Shown piece after piece: positions 38,820 to 47,784 of a stretch of DNA of 64,000 nt. A program made the translations under genes and the position numbers. Under the pieces are notes generated by a model that was not told the origin of the DNA, searched no databases, and saw only the letters and a list, made by a program, of their open reading frames with translations. The stretch comes from Deinococcus aquatilis DSM 23025 (GTDB lineage: Bacteria; Deinococcota; Deinococci; Deinococcales; Deinococcaceae). Where the stretch lies: positions 55,715-119,714 of the forward strand of contig NZ_KB899705.1 in the NCBI RefSeq assembly GCF_000378445.1, given 5' to 3'. Each line of letters begins with the position of its first letter. Position 1 is the stretch's first letter.

Positions 38820-40069
38820 GCCATCCCGAAGGCATAGACATCGAGAACGACCTGAATGTCTCCGAGGCGGATTCGTCGGCAGCGGGACAAGGCGATGGAG
38901 ATACGCCCGATGAACAGAAGGTGTCCTGGCTGGAGCTGTTTTTCGACCTGATTTTCGTGGTGGGCTTCGATCAGCTCGCCAAGCGGCTGGGGACCTCGCC
39001 CAGTGCCGAGAACATGGGAATTTTTTTGCTGATGTTTACGGCGGTCTGGTGGGCCTGGGCAGGCAATACCACCTTCGCCGGGCGCTACGGTAACGATGGC
39101 CGCGCCTACCGCTGGGGCACGGTTGTCCAGCTGGTGTCCATGTCCATGATCGCGCTGTCTCTGCGTGGCGACGTGCAGGACACAGGAGCGCTATTCGCGG
39201 TGGCCTTCGCCTTCAACCGGGCCGTGCTGGTGGTCATGTACCTCGCCGTTCTGCGACAGGCTCCCGACGCGGTGCATTTTGTGCGCCCCACGGCCATAGG
39301 CTTTGGCGCGGCAGCCCTGCTCTGGTTGGCTTCAGCCCTGTTTGTCCACACGCCGGGTATCCTGCTGGGCTTCTGGGTGGCGGCATTGGCCGTTGATATC
39401 CTCACGCCTATCCTGATCCGTTCACGCAGTCTGGAGGCGCTGCCGCATCAGGGCCATCTGCCCGAACGGGTGGGCCTCCTCCAGATCATTGCGCTCGGAG
39501 CCATCGTGACCGAGGTGGTCAACGGTGGGCGGCAGCAGGACCTGAGCCTGACCTTCCTGGCCCCCGCGCTGTTCGCCATCCTGACCTCGGTGGCGCTCTG
39601 GCGGCTGTACTTCGATCAGCCCCGCCTCCTGCCCATCCTGTCGGCACACCATGACTCCAGGGTGGGGGCGCTGCTGGTCTGGCTCTACGGGCATCTGCCC
39701 TTCACGCTGGGGATCATCATGCTGGGCGTGGGGCTGGGGCACGGCATCAGTCAGGTCGGAGAAAAAGACGCTGCCAATCTGCAACTTGTGGCGTGGCCGC
39801 TGGCAGCCGTGTTCCTCACGCTGGCAGCCCAACGCTGGAATGCGGCCCGCCTCACCCCGCACCCGCCCCTGGACCGCAGCATGATCACCCTGTTGGTCGG
39901 CGCGGTCGTCAGCGCCGCGCTCGCCTTCAGCGCTCTGGAAACTCAGGCCCTCCACGCCGCCGTATTCGGTATCACAGGCGTTGCTGCCCTGATCGTCGCC
40001 ACCGATCCGGGAACGCGCCGTCTGGGAGTGATCGAAGAAAAGCGCGGCGGAGAAGAAGCGCCGCTGTAG
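38810..40069 (+). CDS. Low-temperature-requirement A (LtrA) family membrane protein
   Basis: Protein of 419 residues with an acidic N-terminal tail (about 1-35) and 10-12 hydrophobic segments. The WLELFFDLIFVVGFDQLA and VWWAWAGNTTFAGRY motifs are characteristic of LtrA proteins, named from Listeria and without a known biochemical activity. The start lies in the third unit of a small tandem repeat; only this ATG is in frame. It is convergent with the following hypothetical gene. Confidence 0.85.
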   Translation: MTQGHPEGIDIENDLNVSEADSSAAGQGDGDTPDEQKVSWLELFFDLIFVVGFDQLAKRLGTSPSAENMGIFLLMFTAVWWAWAGNTTFAGRYGNDGRAYRWGTVVQLVSMSMIALSLRGDVQDTGALFAVAFAFNRAVLVVMYLAVLRQAPDAVHFVRPTAIGFGAAALLWLASALFVHTPGILLGFWVAALAVDILTPILIRSRSLEALPHQGHLPERVGLLQIIALGAIVTEVVNGGRQQDLSLTFLAPALFAILTSVALWRLYFDQPRLLPILSAHHDSRVGALLVWLYGHLPFTLGIIMLGVGLGHGISQVGEKDAANLQLVAWPLAAVFLTLAAQRWNAARLTPHPPLDRSMITLLVGAVVSAALAFSALETQALHAAVFGITGVAALIVATDPGTRRLGVIEEKRGGEEAPL

Positions 40070-40181
40070 GGCAGTTGCCAAAAATAAATATAAATACTGT
40101 CCGTTTTTCACTGAACGGTGTGAATCGATTGGGGAGACCGGAGAGCCGCCGCTCGGGCGTCCCTGCCATCCTGGGCTGCTC

Positions 40182-42038
40182 TCAGTTCTTGGTATCGAAA
40201 GGCGCGTGCATGGTGTGGCTGAGGTTATAACCGGGCGACTTATTTTCCAGCGTGCCGGGCAGCGTATGTTCGTTGGGATCGCTGGGCGGCGGCGCGTCGT
40301 GTAGAGCGGCAGCGGCCAGCCACGTGCCCTGGCGCACCAGCAGCAGGCTCAGGCCCGGTACGCGCACCACTAACAGGTCGTGCAGGGTGGCCGCCGGGTG
40401 TCCGGGCAATACGGCGGCCAATTCGCCCTTATAGTCCAGCCGGAGGGTCAGGGCACGCTCGCCGCTGCGGAGGGTCACGGGGTCCTGGCCCAGCAGCACA
40501 CTGACAAACTGTCTGGCGTGGGGCAACTGCACCGAGGTCATGGCCGCCGGAGAGGGCAAAGATTCTGGCGTGAAGGTGGCAATGTGCAGGGCCTGATGCA
40601 GTCCGATGGCCCGGTCGTCTGTCAGTCCCAACTGCTCTGCGGCCATGCGAATGCCCGTCGCCACGTTGGAGGGTGCCGAGCGTTGAATACGCGACATCAG
40701 GGCCTCGACCCCTTTACGTGCAAAAGCGACCAGCGTTTCGGAAGGAGCAGAGGCGTACTTTTCGGCGCTGCTGGAGCCGAGCGCCGCCGTATCCACACTG
40801 CCGCCGCGCATCAACTGGGCAGCGGCGCGGGCCAGGCGCAGGTTCGCGTAATGCTCATTGTCGTCCAGCAGAAGGGCGATGGCCCTCGCCTTGGATGCCA
40901 GCCGCCCTATATCTTCTTCGGGGCGGCCATCCACGCTGAGCAGGACGTAAGCGCCGCTGATAAATACCCGAATCTGGGCGCGGGCTGGCCCGATCAACGT
41001 GCTGCGCTCGGAGGCAGGCAGATCGGTTCTGAGCAGCGCCACATGGGGGCCAAATTGCAATTGCCAGTTGTTGCCGATCGGTTGCCAGCGCAGGTCCATG
41101 CCGCGCCACTGAGCGGCCTGCCCTCCATTCAGATGAATCACCAGTTGGTCTTTACCGTCGTCGGGGGTAGGTAACGCCGACTGAGGGGCCTGCGCGTACA
41201 GGATGCTGTGGCTGGGCGTGCCTGCCATCGTGGCGCTTGGGGCCGCCGCCAGCAGGTCGTCCAGCGTGCGCTGCAACTGGCGGGCCGCTTCCCGAATGGC
41301 GGGGCGTTCGCGGGGGTCGCGGGCCTGTGGGTACTGGGCACGCAGGGCGGCCACCAGGGAGGCGCGGGCTTCGGGGGCCAGCCGTTCGCGCTCGGCGGCG
41401 GCGATGCGGGCTTCCATCACGTCTTCATCCGGATGGCGGGCAAAGGGTTCCTCATGGGCGGCAGACAGGGCTGTCCTGACGCGCAGACGGCCTTCTTCGG
41501 TCAGCAGCAGATCGGCAAAGCCGACGGTAATGTCGGTCACCACTTCCGGGTCGTGCAGCGAGACGAGGGGGTCGCCCACTGCCGGGACGGCCAGCCGTGT
41601 TCCGATGCTGCGGCACTCGCGTTCGGCGTTTTCCTGCACGGTATACAGAACTCGCAGGGTGGTTCGGTCAGGTTCACGGCCCCATAACTGCGCCAGTTCC
41701 AGCAGCGAAGCCTTGAGCCGGGTGTGCCAGGCCATGCGCTGCAATTCTTCCCAGGACTGGGATTCGGGGCTGTCGGCGCGGGCGGGCGCACTCCACTCGG
41801 GCACAGCAGCAGACGCGGGGCGGGACAACACCGGGGCCACGCTGCCCGATTTGAGCAGGTTGCGGTACTGGCGGTCACATTCCATCATTCGGCGCAGCAG
41901 CATCGGTTCCAGCGGCGCACTCAGCAGCGCGTCACGCAGTTCGGTCAGCGAGCGACGCCCACCACGCGGCACACGGCCATCCACTGCGTCGGCGACCTTG
42001 TATTCATACAATTCCACCAGTTCGGCCCAGTACGTCAC
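40182..42038 (-). CDS. Large hypothetical protein
   Basis: Protein of 618 residues, soluble, no signal peptide or membrane segment. I do not recognise a family. The N-terminal ~270 residues are Arg/Glu/Ala-rich and look helical (ARLIAAAERERLAPEARASLVAALRAQ-type stretches, simplified). The C-terminal half has mixed beta content (WRGMDLRWQPIGNNWQLQFG; ARAQIRVFISGAYVLLSVDG) and ends in a polar tail. GTG at 42038 is chosen because TATACT (42045-42050) lies six bases upstream; a frame from 42065 would overlap that box. Confidence 0.7.
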   Translation of the reverse strand: MTYWAELVELYEYKVADAVDGRVPRGGRRSLTELRDALLSAPLEPMLLRRMMECDRQYRNLLKSGSVAPVLSRPASAAVPEWSAPARADSPESQSWEELQRMAWHTRLKASLLELAQLWGREPDRTTLRVLYTVQENAERECRSIGTRLAVPAVGDPLVSLHDPEVVTDITVGFADLLLTEEGRLRVRTALSAAHEEPFARHPDEDVMEARIAAAERERLAPEARASLVAALRAQYPQARDPRERPAIREAARQLQRTLDDLLAAAPSATMAGTPSHSILYAQAPQSALPTPDDGKDQLVIHLNGGQAAQWRGMDLRWQPIGNNWQLQFGPHVALLRTDLPASERSTLIGPARAQIRVFISGAYVLLSVDGRPEEDIGRLASKARAIALLLDDNEHYANLRLARAAAQLMRGGSVDTAALGSSSAEKYASAPSETLVAFARKGVEALMSRIQRSAPSNVATGIRMAAEQLGLTDDRAIGLHQALHIATFTPESLPSPAAMTSVQLPHARQFVSVLLGQDPVTLRSGERALTLRLDYKGELAAVLPGHPAATLHDLLVVRVPGLSLLLVRQGTWLAAAALHDAPPPSDPNEHTLPGTLENKSPGYNLSHTMHAPFDTKN

Positions 42039-42324
42039 GCAGAAAGTATAGAGAAGCGCCGTCACGTAAATCTGTCGAAATACGCGTCTTTATTAATCGC
42101 GGCGTGAGCTGGTCTCCATGAGCTGACGAGGCAATCTCAATGTACCGGACCCGCTGTCAAGTACCCACGAGCTTCTCCTTACAATAAGGTGATTGAAATG
42201 TCTCAACCCTGACAGCAGCCGGATACCCCTCTGTGGGGAACGAGAGCACGAGTTGCAGCACTGGCTTTCATGTGACTTCTTCTGGTGATGGCGACACGAA
42301 TGATACGGTGAGTATTGCCTATCC

Positions 42325-42711
42325 ATGACCGCTTACTCACGTCGGAACCTCTTTCTTGTGCTGATTCCTCTTGCCGCCCTTGTCGGCATCGGACTCCGGT
42401 TAGCGCAGTCACCAGAGACCCCTCCGCCGCCACTCGTCATTCCAGCGGATGATCCTCTGATTGAACCAAAGGAGATCACAAATGCCTGTGCATCGCACGC
42501 CAAATTCACTCTGGCCAAGATGTACGGCGTTGATGGACGGCAAAACCGCTTCAAGGAAGTGATGAAAGTGACCGACCAGACATGGCGCGTCACTGGTGAA
42601 ATCAGGGCCTATATGGGCAAGACGGTTCAGGTCTACCCGTATGAATGCTTGAATGGCGCAGGTACGATCGGTGTGAACATCCATCCACAGGTTGGAGAGA
42701 ACCATCCATAA
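42325..42711 (+). CDS. Small membrane-anchored hypothetical protein
   Basis: Protein of 128 residues: a short basic start (MTAYSRRN), one membrane segment (LFLVLIPLAALVGIGL), a Pro-rich stretch and an exported domain with two cysteines (ITNACASHAKF and VYPYECLNGAG), possibly a disulfide. No family recognised. TATTGC lies six bases upstream as a weak -10 box. Base composition is lower in GC than its neighbours. Confidence 0.55.
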   Translation: MTAYSRRNLFLVLIPLAALVGIGLRLAQSPETPPPPLVIPADDPLIEPKEITNACASHAKFTLAKMYGVDGRQNRFKEVMKVTDQTWRVTGEIRAYMGKTVQVYPYECLNGAGTIGVNIHPQVGENHP

Positions 42712-43099
42712 AGTGATTGGGAGGCAGGAAACAGGATGGTTCCCTTGAGTTCCTCGACGTTCCCAACAAGTGGCCTCCATCTCCTCCAGCCTGAGCTGCA
42801 GAGCTGGGGCCACAATGACGCTCGACTGATCATGAATGCCAAGTGGCCTGCGGTCAATAGATCCAGGGCCGTCAGATCTGAAACAGTCGCCTGCCTCTCT
42901 GCTCAGCCTCCTGCCTGAAAACCAGGGTCGGTCTCGCTTGGGAATGTCCATTTATTAACATGAAGGCGGAAGCTGTAGATGGGAGCAAAACTGCCGCAAT
43001 TCGTTTCGACTCTCTTGCTCAGAGGGCTGTTCAGGACTTTGCCGCTCTTTCCAATGGACAGGTGCAGCTTCCTGTAAGTTCAGCGCAAGGGCTGTCCAG
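42712..43099. other. Gene-poor stretch upstream of the kinase gene
   Basis: About 390 bp, less GC-rich than the surroundings, with no ORF that shows a start signal or a recognisable product. I see no clear hairpin or repeat. Confidence 0.5.
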
Positions 43100-43171
43100 T
43101 ATAACTAGGAGGACATGACGCCCTTTTTGCCCCTACCACTCGCCCGTTGTCCTGCCTGGGGTGGCCTTTGA
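43100..43171 (+). promoter_or_regulatory. Promoter, Shine-Dalgarno and 18-residue upstream ORF of the kinase gene
   Basis: TATAAC (43100-43105) and AGGAGG (43107-43112) precede an ATG at 43115 that encodes MTPFLPLPLARCPAWGGL and stops with TGA at 43169-43171. The stop overlaps a TTG (43168-43170) that opens the kinase frame, so the kinase may be translated by coupling. A sequencing or real frameshift joining the two is the alternative. Confidence 0.5.
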
Positions 43172-45240
43172 ATCTGCTGCTGCTGACCGCCCTGTTCGTG
43201 GTCGGCCTGCTGCTGACCGTGCGGGCCAGCGAGCGGATTCTGGCTGTGCTGGTGGCCGTTTTGAGTGTGGGTATCGCCATTCTGATCGTGGCGTTGGCAG
43301 TCGGCTCCGGCAATGGAGCTGTGGGCCTCGACCGTGCCCAGGGTGTGCTGATCGTCGTGGCAGTGCTGGTGGGAGGCGCGGCCTTTACGCTGGGTGGACG
43401 GGGATTTTCTCTGTCGATGCGGCCTGCGCCCAAGCCCACCCAGCCGGTGCGGGTTGTGCGCACAGCCCCGCCTGCACCCCCACCATCCCGCCGCGCCACA
43501 CTGGCCCAGACGGCCACCGATCTTCGTTTTCAGGATTACGAGGTGATGGACCGGATCGGCATCGGCGGCATGGGCAGCGTCTACCGCGCCCGCAGGCGGC
43601 AGGACGGGCGTATCGTGGCCCTGAAGGTGCCGCAGGAGAAATACCTCGCAGACGCTAAATTCGTCAAGCGTTTCTACCGGGAAGCCGAAGTGCTCAAGCG
43701 CTTCAATCACCCCAACGTGGTACGCGTCTACGACTACCGGATGCAGACGCCTGAGCATTACATCGCCATGGAGTTTCTGGACGGAGAGAGCTTGGAAGCC
43801 GTACTGGAGAGCCGGACCATGAGCTTTTCGGAGGGCGCTCAGGTGATCCGCGCTCTGGCCGATGCCCTGCGCCATATCCACATGCAGAATGTGGTTCACC
43901 GTGACATCAAGCCCGCCAACGTGATGGTCGTCAAAAACGCTTTCGTGGAGGGCCAACTGCGTGAAGGCGGCGTCAAACTCATGGATTTCGGAATTGCGGT
44001 GGGCAAGGTACTGACCCGCCTCACCATGACCGGTGCGCGGGTGGGCACGCCAATCTACATGGCCCCCGAGCAGGCCAAGGGCAACCGCGTGGACGCCCGC
44101 AGCGACGTCTATTCGCTGGGTCTGCTGGCCTACGAGATGGTCACCGGGCAGACCGCCTTCAAGGGCAGCTATGAAGCAGTGGTGCATCAGCAGGTCTTCG
44201 AGTCGCCCAAACCGCCCAAGCAGGTGCGCCTGGAGGTGCCGGGCAAGCTGAACGACCTGATTCTCAACATGATCGAAAAAGACCCGGCCATGCGCCCCAC
44301 GCTGGATGAAGTGATGGCCCGGATAGATGCTGGCGTGCTGACCGACGAGGTGTTTTCCGATCCGGTGACGCTGGCGATGAGTGTGCAGGAAAAACGCGGC
44401 ACATTGCGTCTGCTGGATTTAAAGGGCAAATTGCGCGTCAGCATGCGCGATCAGGGGAATGCGGAAGGCAACCTGCCCAGCGCCCCCAACGCGATGGCGG
44501 GCGACGCCGAGGGCAACCTGTACGTGACCCTGCTGGAATACCGTCAGGGCAAAACAGGGGCGCTGGTGCGCAAGCTTTCTCCCGATGGACGCGAGCTTCT
44601 GGCGTTCGGCAGCTACGGCCTGGGCGAGGGCGAACTGCTGCAACCCGTGGGGATTGCCGTTGCCCAGGGTCACGTGTATGTGCTGGACGGCGAGGCCCAC
44701 CACGTCAACGTGTATACCCCGGATGGGCGATTCGTGCGGCGCTTCGGCGGGCGCGGGCAGGGCCTGGGACGTTTCGAGCGTCCGCGTACCATCGTCGCCG
44801 CTCCCGATGGGCACGTGTACATCCTCGACAGCGGCAACAACGAAGTGCAGAGATTCACGCCGCAGGGCGAGTACATCAGCCGCTATGCCTTCCGCCTCGA
44901 CCGCAACAGCGAGAATCTGCGCCCGCTGGACGGCCTGGGCATTGACGGTTACGGCGCGGTGTATATCGTGGACGGAGTGGCCCGCAAAATTCGTAAGATC
45001 GAGGTGGACGGCACGCCCGGCGTGACCTTCACGCTCGAAACCCTGGTGGGCGAACCCACCGACGCGCCCTGGCTGCTTCAGATCACCTCCGACGGGCAGA
45101 TTTTTGCCGTGCGGCAGGGCGGGCAGGTGCTGCGTACCTTTTCGGGCGTGGGCGACCTGATCACGTCCAACGATATGTACGCTCCGGTGCAGTCGATGGC
45201 GCTTCTGACCCGGCCTGTGCCGACGCCCGTTCGGAGCTGA
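43168..45240 (+). CDS. Membrane Ser/Thr protein kinase with NHL-type propeller
   Basis: Protein of about 690 residues. Two or three membrane helices (1-75) are followed by a Pro-rich linker and a Hanks-type kinase (about 120-385): GIGGMGSVYRA, the ALKVPQEKY lysine, HRDIKPANVMV, DFGIAVG, MAPEQAKG. The C-terminal ~260 residues hold NHL-like blades (GELLQPVGIAVAQGHVYVLD; LGRFERPRTIVAAPDGHVYILD; GIDGYGAVYIVD), a likely protein-interaction domain. All catalytic residues are present. The start is uncertain: TTG 43168 overlaps the stop of a small upstream ORF, TTG 43147 is the alternative. It is followed after three bases by a glutaredoxin-like gene. Confidence 0.88.
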   Translation: MNLLLLTALFVVGLLLTVRASERILAVLVAVLSVGIAILIVALAVGSGNGAVGLDRAQGVLIVVAVLVGGAAFTLGGRGFSLSMRPAPKPTQPVRVVRTAPPAPPPSRRATLAQTATDLRFQDYEVMDRIGIGGMGSVYRARRRQDGRIVALKVPQEKYLADAKFVKRFYREAEVLKRFNHPNVVRVYDYRMQTPEHYIAMEFLDGESLEAVLESRTMSFSEGAQVIRALADALRHIHMQNVVHRDIKPANVMVVKNAFVEGQLREGGVKLMDFGIAVGKVLTRLTMTGARVGTPIYMAPEQAKGNRVDARSDVYSLGLLAYEMVTGQTAFKGSYEAVVHQQVFESPKPPKQVRLEVPGKLNDLILNMIEKDPAMRPTLDEVMARIDAGVLTDEVFSDPVTLAMSVQEKRGTLRLLDLKGKLRVSMRDQGNAEGNLPSAPNAMAGDAEGNLYVTLLEYRQGKTGALVRKLSPDGRELLAFGSYGLGEGELLQPVGIAVAQGHVYVLDGEAHHVNVYTPDGRFVRRFGGRGQGLGRFERPRTIVAAPDGHVYILDSGNNEVQRFTPQGEYISRYAFRLDRNSENLRPLDGLGIDGYGAVYIVDGVARKIRKIEVDGTPGVTFTLETLVGEPTDAPWLLQITSDGQIFAVRQGGQVLRTFSGVGDLITSNDMYAPVQSMALLTRPVPTPVRS

Positions 45241-45243
45241 GCC

Positions 45244-45519
45244 GTGCCGCCAGAATTGGTCCTGCCGGAACTGACCCTCTATTCCCGGCCCGGTTGTCAC
45301 CTCTGCGAGCAGGCGCACGCGCATCTGCTGGCGCTGGAGTACCGCTTTACGGAAGTGGATATCACGGGCAACCCTGAACTGGAGCACCTGTACGGGCAGG
45401 ATATCCCCGTGCTGGCTGCCGGGAAGCGCGTGCTGATCAAGGGCGTCTTCAGCAAAGGCCGCCTGAGTACGCTGAAGCTGCTGCTGGTGCGCGAAGCGAG
45501 GGGCCAGCATTCCGGTTGA
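45244..45519 (+). CDS. Glutaredoxin-family protein (CHLC)
   Basis: Protein of 91 residues with a thioredoxin-like fold: LTLYSRPGCHLCEQAHAHLL has the C-x-x-C at about residues 18-21, and QDIPVLAAGKRVL has the cis-proline loop. It is of the DUF836/glutaredoxin-like type. The GTG start lies three bases after the kinase stop, so it is probably cotranslated. Its partner is unknown; the kinase is a candidate from context only. Confidence 0.8.
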   Translation: MPPELVLPELTLYSRPGCHLCEQAHAHLLALEYRFTEVDITGNPELEHLYGQDIPVLAAGKRVLIKGVFSKGRLSTLKLLLVREARGQHSG

Positions 45520-45547
45520 CTGGAGCAGGCCGCGCTATCGTAGAGCC

Positions 45548-45598
45548 ATGCTGTCTTTTCTTCTTCCCAATCACACCTTCTTCGTGGTGCAGGCATGA
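45548..45598 (+). CDS. 16-residue upstream ORF coupled to ftsY
   Basis: ATG 45548 lies six bases after TATCGT (45536-45541) and encodes MLSFLLPNHTFFVVQA. The stop overlaps the ftsY start in ATGA. ftsY itself has no good Shine-Dalgarno, so reinitiation after this peptide may be how it is translated. Confidence 0.5.
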   Translation: MLSFLLPNHTFFVVQA

Positions 45599-46551
45599 GT
45601 TGGCTGGAGCGTCTGCGCGACGGCCTCAGCAAAACGCGCAAGCAGATCAATGACACCGCCGGATTTCTCGGCAACGATGTGCGTGACGTGTTTACCAACC
45701 GTCTGGACTCCATCGAGGACCTCGAATATGCCCTGATTGCCGCCGACGTGGGCCGCGCCGCCACCGAGGAAATTCTGGAAGATATCAAGCGCAGCGAGAA
45801 AACCAACCTGCAAGAAGCGCTGATGGAAGCCCTGACGCTGCAACTTGAACCCGATGCCCGCCGCGCCGAGTTCCGCAAGCTGGGTTTTGCGCCTGACGCC
45901 AGCCGGGGCCGTGTAGATCCCAAGGGGCACGTCATCATGGTCATCGGGGTCAACGGGGTGGGCAAAACCACCACGATTGCCAAGCTGGGCCAGTACTACA
46001 TGACCCGGGGCAAAAGCGTGATGTTTGCTGCCGGAGACACCTTCCGGGCGGCAGCAGGCGCACAGTTGGGCGTGTGGGGCGAGCGCCTCGGCATTCCGGT
46101 GGTGCAGGGCGCAGAGGGCAGCGATCCGGCGGCGGTGGCCTTCGACGGCGCAGCAGCCCGCACGGCACGCGGCACCGATCTACTGTTTGTGGATACGGCG
46201 GGGCGGCTCCACAACAAGCACAACCTGATGGAAGAACTGAAGAAGGTGCGCCGGGTGATCGAAAAGGCCGACCCCGGCGAACCCAGCGAAGTCTGGCTGG
46301 TGCTGGACGCCGTGACCGGGCAAAACGGCTTGCAGCAGGCCAAAAAGTTTCATGAATCCACGCCGCTCACAGGCGTTATCGTGACCAAACTGGACGGCAC
46401 CTCCAAGGGCGGCATTCTGATTCCAATCGTGCGTGAACTGGGCGTGCCCATCAAATTCATTGGTGTGGGCGAGCAGGCAGGCGACTTACAACCTTTCGAC
46501 AGTCAGGAATTCGTGCGTGCCCTGTTCGACATAGACATTCCCAAAAGCTGA
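45595..46551 (+). CDS. ftsY: Signal recognition particle receptor FtsY
   Basis: GTPase of 318 residues that docks SRP-bound ribosomes at the membrane. It lacks the long acidic A domain of Escherichia coli FtsY. The N domain (about 1-100) is followed by the G domain: P-loop GVNGVGKTTTIAKL (about 116-129), DTFRAAAGAQL, DTAGRLHNKHNLMEEL, TKLDGTSKGG, and GVGEQAGDLQPFD at the end. It begins in an ATGA overlap with a 16-residue ORF. Confidence 0.96.
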   Translation: MSWLERLRDGLSKTRKQINDTAGFLGNDVRDVFTNRLDSIEDLEYALIAADVGRAATEEILEDIKRSEKTNLQEALMEALTLQLEPDARRAEFRKLGFAPDASRGRVDPKGHVIMVIGVNGVGKTTTIAKLGQYYMTRGKSVMFAAGDTFRAAAGAQLGVWGERLGIPVVQGAEGSDPAAVAFDGAAARTARGTDLLFVDTAGRLHNKHNLMEELKKVRRVIEKADPGEPSEVWLVLDAVTGQNGLQQAKKFHESTPLTGVIVTKLDGTSKGGILIPIVRELGVPIKFIGVGEQAGDLQPFDSQEFVRALFDIDIPKS

Positions 46552-46665
46552 GACGAAAAGAAAATGGTCTGCGTGAGGTGGACGCGCCGCTGATGAGGTT
46601 CTTTGGGGTGCGGTCACCTCACGGGATCTGGATGAGAGTGTCCCAGACCTGAAAGAAGTTTCTTG

Positions 46666-46704
46666 AAGCCTGCCCTGTCTTTTTCAGACCGGGGAGGCTT
46701 TTTA
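46666..46704 (+). terminator. ftsY terminator
   Basis: AAGCCTGCCC pairs with GGGGAGGCTT (one mismatch), followed by TTTAT; it lies 115 bases after the stop. Confidence 0.7.
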
Positions 46705-47062
46705 TCAGATCTATCAGTCGATCAGGATCTTAATTTAAGCGTCAGATTGGACTGTAAACTCGAAGTTGTCCGTATATAACAGGTCGGCTGGACAGTTGGA
46801 GGTGAATTGAGGCTAAAGACGGCCTGCCCACTAGGACTTACTTTCTGTCAGCGGGGGGACCTTGAGGCGATCTGAGGGAAATTATGGGTGTGGGCATACC
46901 CCCGTCTGGGGATTTGGTGAGGGTTTTTTCACATCAAGGCCGGAATTGCCGGCTCTGTGACATTAATGATTGATCCTGTGAGCGGTCTGACAGCATGCAA
47001 TTTCTAGAGTAGGGGCACTTCAACCGCACAGCATCCTCTCAGTGCGACAAAGGAACACCCTG
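46705..47062. other. Gene-poor stretch before the CAP lipoprotein gene
   Basis: About 360 bp without a supportable ORF. It contains AT-rich promoter-like words (TTGGAC near 46747 and TATATAAC near 46773) and a small GCCGGAATTGCCGGC hairpin near 46940, so an unannotated transcript is possible. TAGAGT at 47006-47011 may serve the next gene. Confidence 0.4.
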
Positions 47063-47641
47063 ATGCTCCAGATCAAAGTTGCACGTCTGACTGCCCTCAC
47101 ACTGACCATCATTGGAGCCGCTGCCCTCACTTCCTGCGGTGGCAGCACAGCACCTATCCCGACGCCCCAGGCCACTGTGCCCGCCACAACCCCGAAAGCT
47201 CAGGATGCCGGAAGCCAGACCATGAGTGCTGAGGAGGCCCAGGTGCTGCGGGAAGTGAACGCCGCCCGCGCCGTGGCCCGCACCTGCGGAGACGTGGCTT
47301 ACGCGGCCACGACGCCCTTGACCTGGAACGGCTTTCTGGCGGGAGCAGCCCGCGCCCACACGGCGGATATGGCCGCCCGTAACTACTTCGCCCACGTCTC
47401 GCCCGAGGGCAGCACGATTTCTATGCGTGCAGAGGCCGCAGGTTACACGGGCTGGCTCACGCTGGGCGAAAACATCGCTGCTGGGTACACCATTCAGAAC
47501 GTCGTGCAGGGCTGGATCGATAGCCCCGGCCACTGCAAGAACCTGATGGACCCCAAGTTCAAGGAAATGGGCGCGGGCTACACCTACCGGACGGGCAGCA
47601 CCTACGGCACCTACTGGGCGCAGGAATTCGGCACCCGCTGA
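47063..47641 (+). CDS. CAP (SCP)-domain lipoprotein
   Basis: Protein of 192 residues with a lipoprotein signal (lipobox LTSC, Cys about 24), a Pro/Thr linker, and a CAP domain: VLREVNAARAVARTCG, LTWNGFLAGAARAHTADMAARNYFAHVSPEGS, LGENIAAGY, WIDSPGHCKNLMDPKFKEMGAGY, and a C-terminal YWAQEFG. CAP proteins are exported and in bacteria have no general function. The two cysteines in RTCGD and GHCKN may pair. ATG 47063 has AAAGGA eight bases upstream. Confidence 0.9.
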   Translation: MLQIKVARLTALTLTIIGAAALTSCGGSTAPIPTPQATVPATTPKAQDAGSQTMSAEEAQVLREVNAARAVARTCGDVAYAATTPLTWNGFLAGAARAHTADMAARNYFAHVSPEGSTISMRAEAAGYTGWLTLGENIAAGYTIQNVVQGWIDSPGHCKNLMDPKFKEMGAGYTYRTGSTYGTYWAQEFGTR

Positions 47642-47784
47642 ACAACGGTGTGCAGTAGTGCAGTTCTGAGAGCAGTACGGAATCTGTGTTGAAGTCAGAT
47701 TCAAATTGCGACAAATAATGGGCGCGGCAATCCTGTGAGGGGGATTGTCGCGCCCGTCTTTGCTGGCCCTCAGAGGAGTTGGTT

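Noticed and set aside
44419..45510. 363-residue minus-strand frame
   Set aside because: Shadow of the propeller part of the kinase gene.
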